A stretch of DNA of 64,000 bases, from contig SVDR01000003.1 in the NCBI GenBank assembly GCA_015057755.1, forward strand, positions 3,625 through 67,624, in the 5' to 3' direction. How positions within the stretch are numbered: position 1 is the first letter of the stretch; each line of letters opens with the position of its first letter. This stretch comes from Lachnoclostridium sp. Its GTDB lineage: Bacteria; Bacillota_A; Clostridia; Lachnospirales; Lachnospiraceae. The translations under genes were made by a program, and so were the position numbers. The notes under the pieces are model-generated. The model did no database searches. It had not been told where the DNA came from and saw only the letters and a list, made by a program, of their open reading frames with translations. Of this stretch, positions 28,822 to 37,111 are shown one piece after another.

Positions 28822-29016
28822 CTAGGTACGCTGCTTGTCCAGCAGCTCCTTCAGGGCCTCATCACTGTCGTCAATCCAGACATCCTCTTCCTCTGCATTA
28901 AGGCCTAAGAATTTTGCCAGCGTACGCTCATCGTCGCTGTTGTTCCAGATGTCAATGTAATCATCAATTGCCTCGAATTCAATTTCTCCGGCCAGATACT
29001 TTTCTTTGAACGTCAT
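28822..29016 (-). CDS. Small acidic conserved hypothetical protein
   Basis: The product has 64 residues and is strongly acidic, especially in the middle (EEEDVWIDDSDEALKELL). No motif is recognised. It overlaps the last 38 bases of the GntR regulator gene in another frame and has its own AAGGAG site, so it is probably translationally linked to the regulator. The overlap and the good site argue that it is real; similar small proteins are often found next to FCD-type regulators. Confidence 0.65.
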   Translation of the reverse strand: MTFKEKYLAGEIEFEAIDDYIDIWNNSDDERTLAKFLGLNAEEEDVWIDDSDEALKELLDKQRT

Positions 29017-29689
29017 TTTCCTGCTCCTTTAAATTCTTGAGAATTGTGATCTCCTGATTGTCAATATGTTCTCTGATCGCCTGTTTCGCCTCCTGCACGT
29101 GACGGAGAGAAAGGGCTTTGATAATATTTTCATGCTCGATCTTGAGGATCTGGCGTTTGTCTTCATCTTTAATATATTCCAGACGATAACGGTACATCTG
29201 CTCTCTTAAATTGTTCAGCACCTGCACCAGCTTCGCATTTTTTGTACTGTTGTAAATAATCTCATGGTAAAGCTCATCGTTCTGGGCAATCTGGATCGCA
29301 TCTCCCTTGCTGATGGCCTCCGTAAATTTCTCCTGGGCAGCCTTCAGCGCCTCAAATTCCTCCGGAGTCATACGCTGACAAGCCAGATCGATCGCAAGCT
29401 CCTCGAGAGAACGGCGTACCTCTAATACATCTCTGAGATTGCTCTCGGAAATCTTTGCAACTTCCGCGCCCTTTCTCGGGATCATCAGTACAAGACCCTC
29501 CAGCTCCAGCTTTCTGATCGCCTCACGGATCGGAGTACGGCTCACACCAAGGCGCTCCGCAAGCTGAATCTCCATCAGACGCTCGCCCGGCTCAAGCTCT
29601 CCCTTTAAAATTGCCTGTCTCAGTGTCTTAAAAACCACGTCACGGAGCGGCAGATATTCATCCATATTTACCTGAAAGTTATTTGTCAT
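28979..29689 (-). CDS. GntR-family regulator, FadR subfamily with FCD domain
   Basis: This 236-residue regulator has an N-terminal winged helix-turn-helix (ERLGVSRTPIREAIRKLELE at about 45-65) and a C-terminal all-helical FCD ligand-binding domain with the metal-ligand signature around DELYHEIIYNSTKN and LRHVQEAKQAIREHIDN. FCD regulators usually bind a small carboxylate or metal and control nearby metabolic genes. Neighbours are a small acidic protein and an Fe-S aldo/keto reductase, so it could control that reductase. AGGAG precedes the ATG. Confidence 0.92.
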   Translation of the reverse strand: MTNNFQVNMDEYLPLRDVVFKTLRQAILKGELEPGERLMEIQLAERLGVSRTPIREAIRKLELEGLVLMIPRKGAEVAKISESNLRDVLEVRRSLEELAIDLACQRMTPEEFEALKAAQEKFTEAISKGDAIQIAQNDELYHEIIYNSTKNAKLVQVLNNLREQMYRYRLEYIKDEDKRQILKIEHENIIKALSLRHVQEAKQAIREHIDNQEITILKNLKEQENDVQRKVSGRRN

Positions 29690-29720
29690 TTGTCATTCTC
29701 CTATCGGGGTTATTTTCGAT

Positions 29721-30614
29721 CTAAGCCTTGCGCGGATTAAAAAATTTTGACATGTAAACCTGACGGGTCAGGCGTCCGCCCTCTGCTTTTTTCAGCGTCT
29801 CATACGCTCGTCTTGCGTTCTCTTCCTCTTTAAAAATACCGAATACGGTCGGACCGCTGCCGCTCATCAGAGAGCCGTCCGCACCACATTCCATCATGAT
29901 ATGTTTGATCGTTCCGATTTCCGGATGATCCGGAATCGTCACCGTTTCCAATACATTGCCAAGGCGCGCGATCACGCCGTCTAAGTCGCCACATTTGATT
30001 GCCTCTGCCATCCCGTCAATGTCCGGATGCTGCTCTGCTGTCAGCTCATTGGCGCGAAGCTTTCCATATACAGCTTTCGTCGATACCGAAACCTGCGGTT
30101 TTGCAAGAACCAGGTGACACTGCGGAGCCGGAGGAAGTTCTGTCAGGATTTCTCCGATTCCCTCGGAAAGCGCCGTTCCGCGCATAATACAATACGGAAC
30201 ATCTGCTCCCAGTTTCACGCCTCGCTCCATCAGTTCCTTGCGGGACAGGCCAAGAGAAAACAGACGGTTCATACCAACCATAACCGCAGCCGCATCCGTG
30301 CTGCCTCCTGCCATTCCTGCCGCAACCGGGATACACTTCTTAATTTTAATCGTCACGCCTTCTGTGATGCCAAATTCATCTGCTAATAACTTTGCCGCAC
30401 GGTACGCCAGGTTTCCCTCGCCGTCCGGTATATACGGAAGATTGGTCTCCGTACGAATCTCGTCGGTTCCGTTCTTCTCCATGACGATCTTGTCATACAA
30501 GTTCACGGTCTGCATGATCATGCGAACTTCATGATAACCATCTTCACGTTTTCTTACCACATCCAGACCCAGATTGATCTTTCCATAGGCTTTCAATTCC
30601 AAAACATCTGTCAT
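29721..30614 (-). CDS. ispE: 4-(cytidine 5'-diphospho)-2-C-methyl-D-erythritol kinase
   Basis: This 297-residue GHMP kinase phosphorylates CDP-methylerythritol in the non-mevalonate isoprenoid pathway, in the cytosol. It starts with LKAYGKINLGLDVV, the IspE N-terminal signature, has the ATP-binding glycine loop PVAAGMAGGSTDAAA near residue 95, and the C-terminal SGSGPTVFGIF motif. It lies 31 bases upstream of the GntR gene on the same strand. Confidence 0.96.
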   Translation of the reverse strand: MTDVLELKAYGKINLGLDVVRKREDGYHEVRMIMQTVNLYDKIVMEKNGTDEIRTETNLPYIPDGEGNLAYRAAKLLADEFGITEGVTIKIKKCIPVAAGMAGGSTDAAAVMVGMNRLFSLGLSRKELMERGVKLGADVPYCIMRGTALSEGIGEILTELPPAPQCHLVLAKPQVSVSTKAVYGKLRANELTAEQHPDIDGMAEAIKCGDLDGVIARLGNVLETVTIPDHPEIGTIKHIMMECGADGSLMSGSGPTVFGIFKEEENARRAYETLKKAEGGRLTRQVYMSKFFNPRKA

Positions 30615-30844
30615 AATTGTCTCACCTCAGTTTCACAAAAACTCACAAAAGTACAAAAAAATGTTTCCACATTGTACTAACCGTGTTTCTTGTATACAAT
30701 TTAAAGTATACCTTATAACTGCATGCTTTGACAAGTCTTTTGTTGCTTCTGCGGGCACTTTCCGCACTTCTTTACGCAAATTCTTTACAAAACTTCACAA
30801 ACAAAAAAGGAGTCCTGCTTATCCTTCCGCACTGCGGCGAAAAG

Positions 30845-31570
30845 TCAGCACAACTCCTCTTTCAAACCCAGCTCCTTCGCCAGATTTTTCGATCTGATAT
30901 TTTCCTTTGCGATCCGGGCTGTGATCTTTGATGCTCCCAGTTCCTCGATTCCATACTGAATGATCGCGCTGCAGGCTTCCTTTGCATAGCCGCGTCGACG
31001 ATAAGCAGGAAACACATGGTAACCGATCTCCAGCGTTTCCCCCTCTGTTTGCTCCGCCTGGGACTCTGCACACAAAGCATAAGATTCCAAGTTCTCTCCA
31101 TACCCTTCTTCTGAAGATTCTCCCGGCAGCGTAAGCCCCGCCATTCCGACCAGATTTCCGGTCTGTTTCTCCACAAGCGCCCAAAAACCAAACTCATAAA
31201 AGGTATATTGGTTCTTCGTGTACGCTTCCAATTCCTCAATTGAGCCAAAACCGCGCCCGATCCGGTTGCTCCAGACCTCATCAAAATCATCCGCAAACAT
31301 TTCCCGGATCAATAACCGCTCAGTCTCACAGATATGCCACGGAATCCCCAGGTGTCTTCTCGCCACCCGTTCCAGATATTCCTCCGTCACATCCTCCGGA
31401 TCCTCGACCACATAACGCGCCGCTGCGATCTCTTCCATCTCCTGTCCCGGTCTCCACAAACCAACAACGGCTCTCCCGGCTGCTTTCGCAGCCAGAAGAG
31501 CCTCCTTTTCATCAGAAACCAAGACGGGAATCTCGCGACCATTGACGATCGCAGTCTTCCACTCCTGCAT
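30845..31570 (-). CDS. GNAT-family N-acetyltransferase (RimJ/RimL-like)
   Basis: This is a 241-residue protein. The first 80 residues form a lead domain of unknown fold, and the rest is a GNAT acetyltransferase: ERLLIREMFADDFDEVW, GFWALVEKQTGNLVGMAG, LEIGYHVFPAYRRRGYAKEA (the acetyl-CoA pyrophosphate loop), and the C-terminal SKNLAKELGLK. RimJ/RimL relatives acetylate ribosomal protein N-termini or small amines. The extra N-terminal domain is unusual. The target is unknown. Confidence 0.85.
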   Translation of the reverse strand: MQEWKTAIVNGREIPVLVSDEKEALLAAKAAGRAVVGLWRPGQEMEEIAAARYVVEDPEDVTEEYLERVARRHLGIPWHICETERLLIREMFADDFDEVWSNRIGRGFGSIEELEAYTKNQYTFYEFGFWALVEKQTGNLVGMAGLTLPGESSEEGYGENLESYALCAESQAEQTEGETLEIGYHVFPAYRRRGYAKEACSAIIQYGIEELGASKITARIAKENIRSKNLAKELGLKEELC

Positions 31571-31584
31571 CTAACTGCCTCCGA

Positions 31585-32106
31585 TTATTTACGCTTTTCC
31601 GGTTCCGGATACTCTACGCCGAATGTCTCCGCTGTGATCTCTTTGATCTTCTGCTCTTTCATCGGGCAGTCTCTGAAATCTGTGCGTACACAAGCGATCT
31701 TATTTACAATATCCATGCCCTCGATAACCTGACCGAATGCAGCATACTGGCCATCTAAATATGTGGATGTCTCATGCATGATGAAGAACTGGGAACCAGC
31801 AGAATGCGGGTCCATCGCACGTGCCATGGAAAGAACGCCCGGTGTATGGGACAGCTCATTCTTGAAGCCTGCCATGCTGAACTCACCCTTGATGTGATAG
31901 CCCGGACCGCCTGTACCTGTACCGTTCGGACATCCGCCCTGGATCATAAAACCTTTGATCACGCGGTGGAATGTAAGACCGTTGTAGAAGCCTTTCTTTA
32001 CAAGGCTTAAAAAGTTGTTAACAGTATTCGGAGCAACCTCCGGATATAACTCGGCTTTGATCACATCGCCGTTCATCATTTCAATAGTAATAACTGGATT
32101 CTGCAT
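31585..32106 (-). CDS. Cyclophilin-type peptidyl-prolyl isomerase
   Basis: The start at 32106 has AAGGAG nine bases upstream; a longer in-frame reading would add 34 residues without a site. The 173-residue protein has the cyclophilin core: FHRVIKGFMIQGGCP with the catalytic Arg and Gln, GTGGPGYHIKGEF, and GSQFFIMH. It catalyses cis-trans isomerisation of prolyl peptide bonds, and without a signal peptide it acts in the cytosol. It lies 14 bases upstream of the GNAT gene. Confidence 0.94.
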   Translation of the reverse strand: MQNPVITIEMMNGDVIKAELYPEVAPNTVNNFLSLVKKGFYNGLTFHRVIKGFMIQGGCPNGTGTGGPGYHIKGEFSMAGFKNELSHTPGVLSMARAMDPHSAGSQFFIMHETSTYLDGQYAAFGQVIEGMDIVNKIACVRTDFRDCPMKEQKIKEITAETFGVEYPEPEKRK

Positions 32107-32176
32107 TGAAATATTCTCCTTTACGTTGTAATTCGTATGAGTCTTATTATAGCGGTTGGTGAGGGGAATGTCCATA

Positions 32177-32204
32177 GAAAAAGACCTCTTTTCAGAGGCC
32201 TTTT
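32177..32204 (-). terminator. Terminator after the SIMPL lipoprotein gene
   Basis: Arms AAAAGGCCTCT and AGAGGTCTTTTT on the minus strand with a T-rich tail, just past the stop at 32222. Confidence 0.75.
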
Positions 32205-32221
32205 CCATTCCATCTCAATCT

Positions 32222-33007
32222 CTATTCGCCATCCACCAGCTCAAACTCCACCACGATCTCTGCAGTTACCTGCATCTCTCCAGGCATCACGTCCATCGCA
32301 ACACTGTCCGCTGCTGCCATTGCTTTTACCGCTTCATTGGTCGCTCTGAGATCAGCATTTACGTATCTTCCATACTGATTATCGCTCATCTCCGTGATAT
32401 TCAAGACACCGCCCAGTTTCTTTCCGCTGGCAGCTGCCAAAGCCTCCCCTTTTTCCTTGGAAAGCTCGATCGCTTTTGCCAGCGCCTGATTGTATGCCTC
32501 GTCATACTGACTGGAGAAATAAGACACGGAATCAATCTCATTGGCCCCGTTCTCTACTGTTTCTGTCAGCATCGTACCCACCTGTTCCATCGGGATATCA
32601 GTCACAACCACGTTTGTATACATCTCATAACCAACTAAAATCTGCTCGTTATTTGTCCATTTATATCTTGGATTCAGAGAAAATCCGGAAGTTTTGATGG
32701 ACTCCTCTTCAAAACCGAGTCCCTTCACGTATTCCAGCAGCTGATTTAATTTTTCAGTGTTTTCCTGCTGACAGACGGAGGCTGATTTATCCTCTGTTCG
32801 AATTGACAGATGAATCTCTGCCATATCCGGAACCACTTCCACCGTTTCTCTGCTTGTCATGGATATCTTATTTTCCTGAGCCGGTACTGTCTGCACCTGG
32901 ATCACTTCCGGAAATGTTGTCTGGCTGACCGGAGCCGAACAGGCGGAAAGGACCGTACTTCCAATGATCATACAGCCAAGTGCTGCAACAATCGTTCTTT
33001 TCTTCAT
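32222..33007 (-). CDS. SIMPL (DUF541) domain lipoprotein
   Basis: The 261-residue product has a lipoprotein signal (positive N-terminus, hydrophobic core and the lipobox LSAC near residue 23), so it is anchored on the outer face of the membrane. The rest matches the SIMPL/DUF541 family: ISMTSRETVEVVPDMAEIHLSI, GFSLNPRYKW and GYEMYTNVVVT are the typical strands. Family members are implicated in stress resistance but have no firm biochemical role. The transposon insertion begins 142 bases upstream of its start, so its promoter is probably still intact. Confidence 0.88.
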   Translation of the reverse strand: MKKRTIVAALGCMIIGSTVLSACSAPVSQTTFPEVIQVQTVPAQENKISMTSRETVEVVPDMAEIHLSIRTEDKSASVCQQENTEKLNQLLEYVKGLGFEEESIKTSGFSLNPRYKWTNNEQILVGYEMYTNVVVTDIPMEQVGTMLTETVENGANEIDSVSYFSSQYDEAYNQALAKAIELSKEKGEALAAASGKKLGGVLNITEMSDNQYGRYVNADLRATNEAVKAMAAADSVAMDVMPGEMQVTAEIVVEFELVDGE

Positions 33008-33148
33008 AATCTCTGCCTCCTCTGAATCATTTTATCTCATGATGATAGTATAGCAGAGAAATCTTGCGTTCCGAGGTCATTTCTCTTACAAATTCTTACA
33101 TATCTTTTACATTCTTCCATCCCTTGGAAAAGTTTATTTTTATGAACA

Positions 33149-33153
33149 AACTA
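33149..33153. repeat. Left 5-bp target site duplication
   Basis: AACTA directly before TGTTCA, matching AACTA at 53322-53326 directly after TGAACA. A 5-bp duplication is what Tn7-family transposition produces. Confidence 0.85.
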
Positions 33154-33904
33154 TGTTCAACTCCATTTCAAAACCGACTCATTGACCAAGCAGAATCGAC
33201 ACGCTGACTACTCAGAATCAACACATCAACCACGAAAAATCATCAAATCGTCCAAATGAAAATCATCGAATTATCCCTCTGGGGTTCGCCCTTCTAGCAG
33301 AAGGCCTCACACAAAAAACGCAAAGCTTCACCTCTCGATCTACCGCCTCTGTCGGCTTTCGGCCGGTTTCATCCGGCCTCAGTCAGCCTCACTCCGGCCT
33401 CACCAGGTCTCAATCCATTCCATTTTCCCTCTCCCAGAGTTGGACCCTCAAGGTCCCTCAACAGGCCCTCCAGGTCCAACTCCCTTTCTTCCCTTTTTTC
33501 CTCATTCTCACCCAACCGAGGATCCGGATTCATTCGAAGAGTTGAATCTGGGTCCGTGTCTGTGTTCCCTTTTTCCTTGTATTTACAAGGTTTTCTCGTT
33601 CTTTTCGCTTTTCTTTTCCGCTTTTTTAAGGGCCTCATGAGGGAGTTTCAAAGAAAGGTTCTTTTTTCTTTTCGGGCTTTTTGAAAGGAAGAGAAAAAGA
33701 GGGAAAAAGGAAGAATGAAGATGGAAGACTCTGTGATGGGCCTTTTGAGGTCTGCAGAAGAACCTGCAGAAGCAAACCCAGAGACAGGGACAGAGGCCGG
33801 GAAAAAGCTCCCGGCCTCTGTTGATTGGCTGCTCTAGTTTATCGAGAGTGGACCGCGCCGATTTTGGAATGGACGGCGCGAGGATTACCAAGCGGATGTG
33901 AACA
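33154..33904. repeat. 751-bp cassette, left copy (complete L-end/R-end mini-transposon)
   Basis: The copy looks identical to that at 52571-53321 when read side by side. It starts TGTTCA and ends TGAACA. The left part carries five AATC-type repeats spaced 22-23 bases (33172, 33194, 33216, 33238, 33261) and the right part carries inverted counterparts near 33883, 33860 and a weaker one near 33837, as expected of TnsB binding sites. The middle has a 10-bp inverted repeat around 33437-33481, an 11-bp-arm hairpin (CAGAGGCCGGG with CCCGGCCTCTG) at 33791-33820, and a pyrimidine-rich then purine-rich stretch. No convincing gene is seen in it. Confidence 0.88.
33172..33283. promoter_or_regulatory. Array of five 22-bp TnsB-type binding repeats (left end)
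   Basis: Repeats begin at 33172 (AACCGACTCATTGACC), 33194 (AATCGACACGCTGACT), 33216 (AATCAACACATCAACC), 33238 (AATCATCAAATCGTCC) and 33261 (AATCATCGAATTATCC). The 22-23 base period places them on one face of the helix. The same array is repeated at 52589-52700. Confidence 0.8.
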
Positions 33905-34090
33905 AAGAGTCCCGGAATAATTCTACCTTGTACCTTTACTATACATTACCCGCCTGAGAGCGTATAGCCGGGAAAGCGCCTAAAGTTTTTTCATCAGTGC
34001 AGTGCAGAGTGCCTAAATCTCCTTTTCGACCCAAGGGATCTTGCATTTTATCTTCAGCAAGAAATCTCTTGACTAACGATAAGGAAGTGC

Positions 34091-35062
34091 ATGTTCATGG
34101 CACAATTTACATTCATCGATTTATTCTGTGGTCTGGGCGGATTCCGACATGCCCTAGAATCATTGGGCGGGAAGTGTGTATTTTCCTCTGACATTGACCC
34201 ATATGCCTGCGCCACATACAAAGCAAACTTTGGAGAAGAGCCAGCCGGAGATATTACTAAAATCGATTCAAAAGATATTCCACCATTCAATGTTCTTTGC
34301 GGAGGATTCCCATGCCAGGCCTTTAGCCTCGCCGGCAAGCAGCGAGGGTTTTTGGATAAACGTGGTACTCTCTTCTTCCAGATTCTTCGGATTGCAGCGC
34401 ACCATAAACCGGAAGTTCTTTTTCTGGAAAATGTAGAAAACCTGATCCGCCACAATGGAGGGCGTACACTCCAGGTCATCCTTCTCTCTCTGCAGGCCTT
34501 TGGTTACAAGGTCCATCACAAAGTCCTCATTGCTAACGATTATGGTGTTGCCCAGATTCGTAAACGTCTCTATTTTGTCTGCATTCGTGAAGATCTTCAA
34601 GTCTCTTTCAGCTTCCCTGAACCCTTTGGAAATACGACTGCCGTCGAAGACTATCTCGAGGAATCCGTAGATGAGAAGTTCTTCATTGATGATCCATCCA
34701 TTCAGTTCTATAAACCAGAGCTGACAGAGCGTATCAATGCCACCTATAGGATTGGCTACATCGGAAAAGTCTCTCAATCTCATCGCATATACAGTGTCAA
34801 AGGTGTCACTCCAACCTTTGTCTGCCAAAGTCGAGGTCCCGGCGGTGGAACCGAGGCTTATCTAGTAAACGGTAGGGTTCGAATACCTACGCCACTGGAA
34901 GCAAAGCGGATTATGGGCTTTCCCGATGATTACATCTTCCCAGTATCAGATGAAAAAGCTCTGGAGCTTCTTGGAAACTCTGTCGCAGTCCCAGTTATCC
35001 ATGCAATCGCACAGGAAATTATCAAAACAGGGCTTTTCGACTCTCCCAATGTGGAATCTTAA
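34091..35062 (+). CDS. C5-cytosine DNA methyltransferase, orphan
   Basis: This is a complete 323-residue type II C5 methyltransferase. Motif I (FIDLFCGLGGFRHAL) binds S-adenosylmethionine, motif IV (GGFPCQAFS) has the catalytic Cys, motif VI is ENVENL, motif VIII is QIRKRLYFV, and motif X (GNSVAVPVI) closes the protein. The target recognition region is short, so the recognised site is probably short. No restriction endonuclease lies nearby, so it is probably a protective or regulatory methylase that shields the element from host restriction. The first ATG follows AAGGAAG. Confidence 0.95.
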   Translation: MFMAQFTFIDLFCGLGGFRHALESLGGKCVFSSDIDPYACATYKANFGEEPAGDITKIDSKDIPPFNVLCGGFPCQAFSLAGKQRGFLDKRGTLFFQILRIAAHHKPEVLFLENVENLIRHNGGRTLQVILLSLQAFGYKVHHKVLIANDYGVAQIRKRLYFVCIREDLQVSFSFPEPFGNTTAVEDYLEESVDEKFFIDDPSIQFYKPELTERINATYRIGYIGKVSQSHRIYSVKGVTPTFVCQSRGPGGGTEAYLVNGRVRIPTPLEAKRIMGFPDDYIFPVSDEKALELLGNSVAVPVIHAIAQEIIKTGLFDSPNVES

Positions 35063-35544
35063 ACTTTTTCAAGGAATTTTCCCTATTTTTTTGTCATTTC
35101 CAAAAATTAAATTATAATATATATAGATAGTTTTCGCCGGCGGGCTAGGGAGCCCTTCGGCGCGCCGCGAGGCTACAATACAGATAGTTGCAACTAACCA
35201 CGTGAACATTGAAAACTAAATGAGCCGTAACATCGAGGAGCCTCCGGGCTCTGTATCAGAACGATCCCTGACGATTCCCAAGGCGGCCGTATCCTAAAAA
35301 CCAACCATTTTCTGCTTATAAATTGTCCGCGAAAATATGTACAATTTTCTCCATTGTTTTTGTGCATATTGCTGAATCGCAAAAATTTTCAAAATAAAAT
35401 GCGCGAAACCTCGAATTTCTCACATATTAAATATGTCAGATAAAGGCGATACAGTAATCAAAGCCTAGTCGCAGCGCCGTATATCTGGCACAGATCAATC
35501 GAGAAATTTACCAGACGGTCACATACCGTCAGAAAGGATAAACG
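35063..35544 (+). other. Promoter and long structured leader or small RNA region
   Basis: About 480 bases without a gene. A good promoter (TTGTCA at 35091-35096, 16-base spacer, TATAAT at 35113-35118) should start an RNA near 35125. The RNA could fold several hairpins: GGGCT/AGCCC at 35142-35155, the 12-bp palindrome TAGTTGCAACTA at 35185-35196, GAGCC/GGCTC at 35238-35251 and GACGGT/ACCGTC at 35514-35530 just before the next gene's ribosome binding site. The stretch near 35384-35426 resembles one upstream of the RepL gene (47061-47103). It may be a 5' leader of the accessory gene cluster or an independent RNA. Confidence 0.55.
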
Positions 35545-35958
35545 ATGAAACAACATTTTACGAGCAGAGAAGATTTTGAAGCTTACACAGCAAGAACTGG
35601 ACTGGACGATGATGCTCATGCTGATATATACATGGGATATGGTACAACTGATTTCCGGGAAGCCTGGGATATTGCAGAAACTTGCTATCTGACTGACAAG
35701 GCATATATGCTCATGCGGTATAGTGAATATTGCTATCGCATGACACATGATATAGAGTTTGACAAAAGCTTCGAGGATTATCTTGATTGTGACATTGACT
35801 ACTATGACTACTACCACAGTACATACACAGACTGGCTCTGCCAGAAGACATCTTCAGACCATAGTACAGGAATGTACAGTTGGAACGAAGTTCAGAAGAT
35901 GATCCAACTGGCCGGAACCCTCATCACCGATAAAGACTACGTGCGTCTCAAAACATAG
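35545..35958 (+). CDS. Small acidic Tyr/Asp-rich hypothetical protein
   Basis: This 137-residue protein is strongly acidic, with dense Asp/Tyr stretches (DYLDCDIDYYDYYHS near residue 85) and no membrane segment or known motif. A hairpin (GACGGT/ACCGTC) and then AGAAAGGA lie directly before the ATG. The negative charge resembles DNA-mimic antirestriction proteins, but the family is not recognised, so that role is only a guess. It heads the accessory cluster that contains the Cas5-like gene. Confidence 0.7.
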   Translation: MKQHFTSREDFEAYTARTGLDDDAHADIYMGYGTTDFREAWDIAETCYLTDKAYMLMRYSEYCYRMTHDIEFDKSFEDYLDCDIDYYDYYHSTYTDWLCQKTSSDHSTGMYSWNEVQKMIQLAGTLITDKDYVRLKT

Positions 35959-36197
35959 GGCACACAGCAAGAAACCATTAGACCTGTTTTAACCGTCAGT
36001 ACATACCTGACAAGACCGTGATTCCAACCATAGAATTTTGTTTCCAACCTGAGAACCGCATTTGTATATGTTATGACTGCAAATGCCACCGCCTGTACAT
36101 ATGGGACAGGACTGTACATTGACAATTAAATCAATCCGCCACCTATGGCAAATCAAAATTATTGAAAGGGTCTCAGACCCAGAAAGGAAACAAATCT

Positions 36198-36596
36198 ATG
36201 CGTTTCACGTTTACTTTAATAGAGCTTGAAGGTCTGGAGTACCTTCTTGCACGAATCATCGGTGCATACGAAAGAGCTGCCGAGATTCCTGAAGATCAGC
36301 GCACAAACGTCCGTGAGATCACACAATTTGAAGCCGACAGAATTAGAATCGAAGACGGGCACCACGATGTCTATCTCCTCTATAACTTTGCCCTTGAGGA
36401 GATTTTCATCCAGGACAAGTACTGTCTGGCACGCGGCTACCGTGTAACCAGGGAAATAAGCGACATCTACAAAGAAACTCCGATTTTGGTCGATCTAACA
36501 GAATTCCTCTTTGACTACAGTATCGACCTGAACCGCCTGGAAGAAAAGATATACCGGGCAACAGAAACTATTACTTCACTTACAGAAAGGATATAA
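36198..36596 (+). CDS. Hypothetical protein upstream of cas5
   Basis: The start at 36198 (MRFTFTL) was chosen because AGAAAGGA lies nine bases upstream, itself directly after a GGGTC/GACCC hairpin; an in-frame TTG at 36162 would place the hairpin inside the coding region. The 132-residue protein is acidic and mostly helical, with no known motif. It ends five bases before the Cas5-like gene, so the two are co-transcribed. I do not recognise it; as the direct partner of a lone Cas5 it deserves attention. Confidence 0.7.
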   Translation: MRFTFTLIELEGLEYLLARIIGAYERAAEIPEDQRTNVREITQFEADRIRIEDGHHDVYLLYNFALEEIFIQDKYCLARGYRVTREISDIYKETPILVDLTEFLFDYSIDLNRLEEKIYRATETITSLTERI

Positions 36597-36601
36597 CGAA
36601 T

Positions 36602-37111
36602 ATGAAGAAAACAATGAAAGTACATATGTGTGGACCACTGCAGGCATACGGTAAGAAACCAGTTGGAGATTATGTTGCAACACACCATCAGCCAACCAGA
36701 TCAGCTGTTGCAGGACTTATTGCATGCTGTGGCGGAATCACGAAAGAAGATCCGCGATACAAAGAGATTGAGGATTCCATCGAAATCTCCGTAGAGAGTT
36801 ATCATACACCAAGACATGGCGAGCCACTTGTTCCGCTGACAGAGCCAAAGATTATCGTTGACTTCCAGTCCAACTCCACTGGTGAAGAACATTCCTTCAC
36901 TCGCAGGGAGTACATCTCTGACGCTTACTTCATCGTCAACCTGACCGCTGATGAGGATAAGATCGAACAGTACACCGCCTGGTTGGAAGACCCATACTGG
37001 CCGCCATACCTTGGACGTAAAAACTGCACTCCAAGCTTACCGTTCATTATGGACAAGGCTCCATGTGCAACAGGAGGCGATTCTTCCAATGAAAATACAA
37101 CGGATCAGTAA
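36602..37111 (+). CDS. cas5: Lone Cas5e-like protein, C-terminally shortened
   Basis: The 169-residue product matches Cas5 of type I-E (CasD): the N-terminal beta-strand and loop CGPLQAYGKK, the segment QPTRSAVAGLIACCGGI, the strand TRREYISDAYFIVNL and the Cas5 signature PPYLGRKNCTPSLPF. E. coli Cas5e is about 224 residues; this one stops about 50 residues earlier, and the next gene's ribosome binding site lies inside its last codons, so the shortening is natural. Cas5 normally holds the 5' handle of the crRNA in Cascade. No Cas6, Cas7, Cas8, Cas3 or CRISPR array is in the element, so it cannot form its own Cascade. A role as decoy or adaptor is inference. Confidence 0.88.
   Translation: MKKTMKVHMCGPLQAYGKKPVGDYVATHHQPTRSAVAGLIACCGGITKEDPRYKEIEDSIEISVESYHTPRHGEPLVPLTEPKIIVDFQSNSTGEEHSFTRREYISDAYFIVNLTADEDKIEQYTAWLEDPYWPPYLGRKNCTPSLPFIMDKAPCATGGDSSNENTTDQ

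Noticed and set aside
33369..33891. Open frames of 66-102 codons inside the 751-bp cassette (also in the right copy)
   Set aside because: Low-complexity Lys/Arg/Glu or Pro/Phe-rich products produced by the purine/pyrimidine tracts, no ribosome binding sites, and overlapping in several frames; the cassette looks non-coding.
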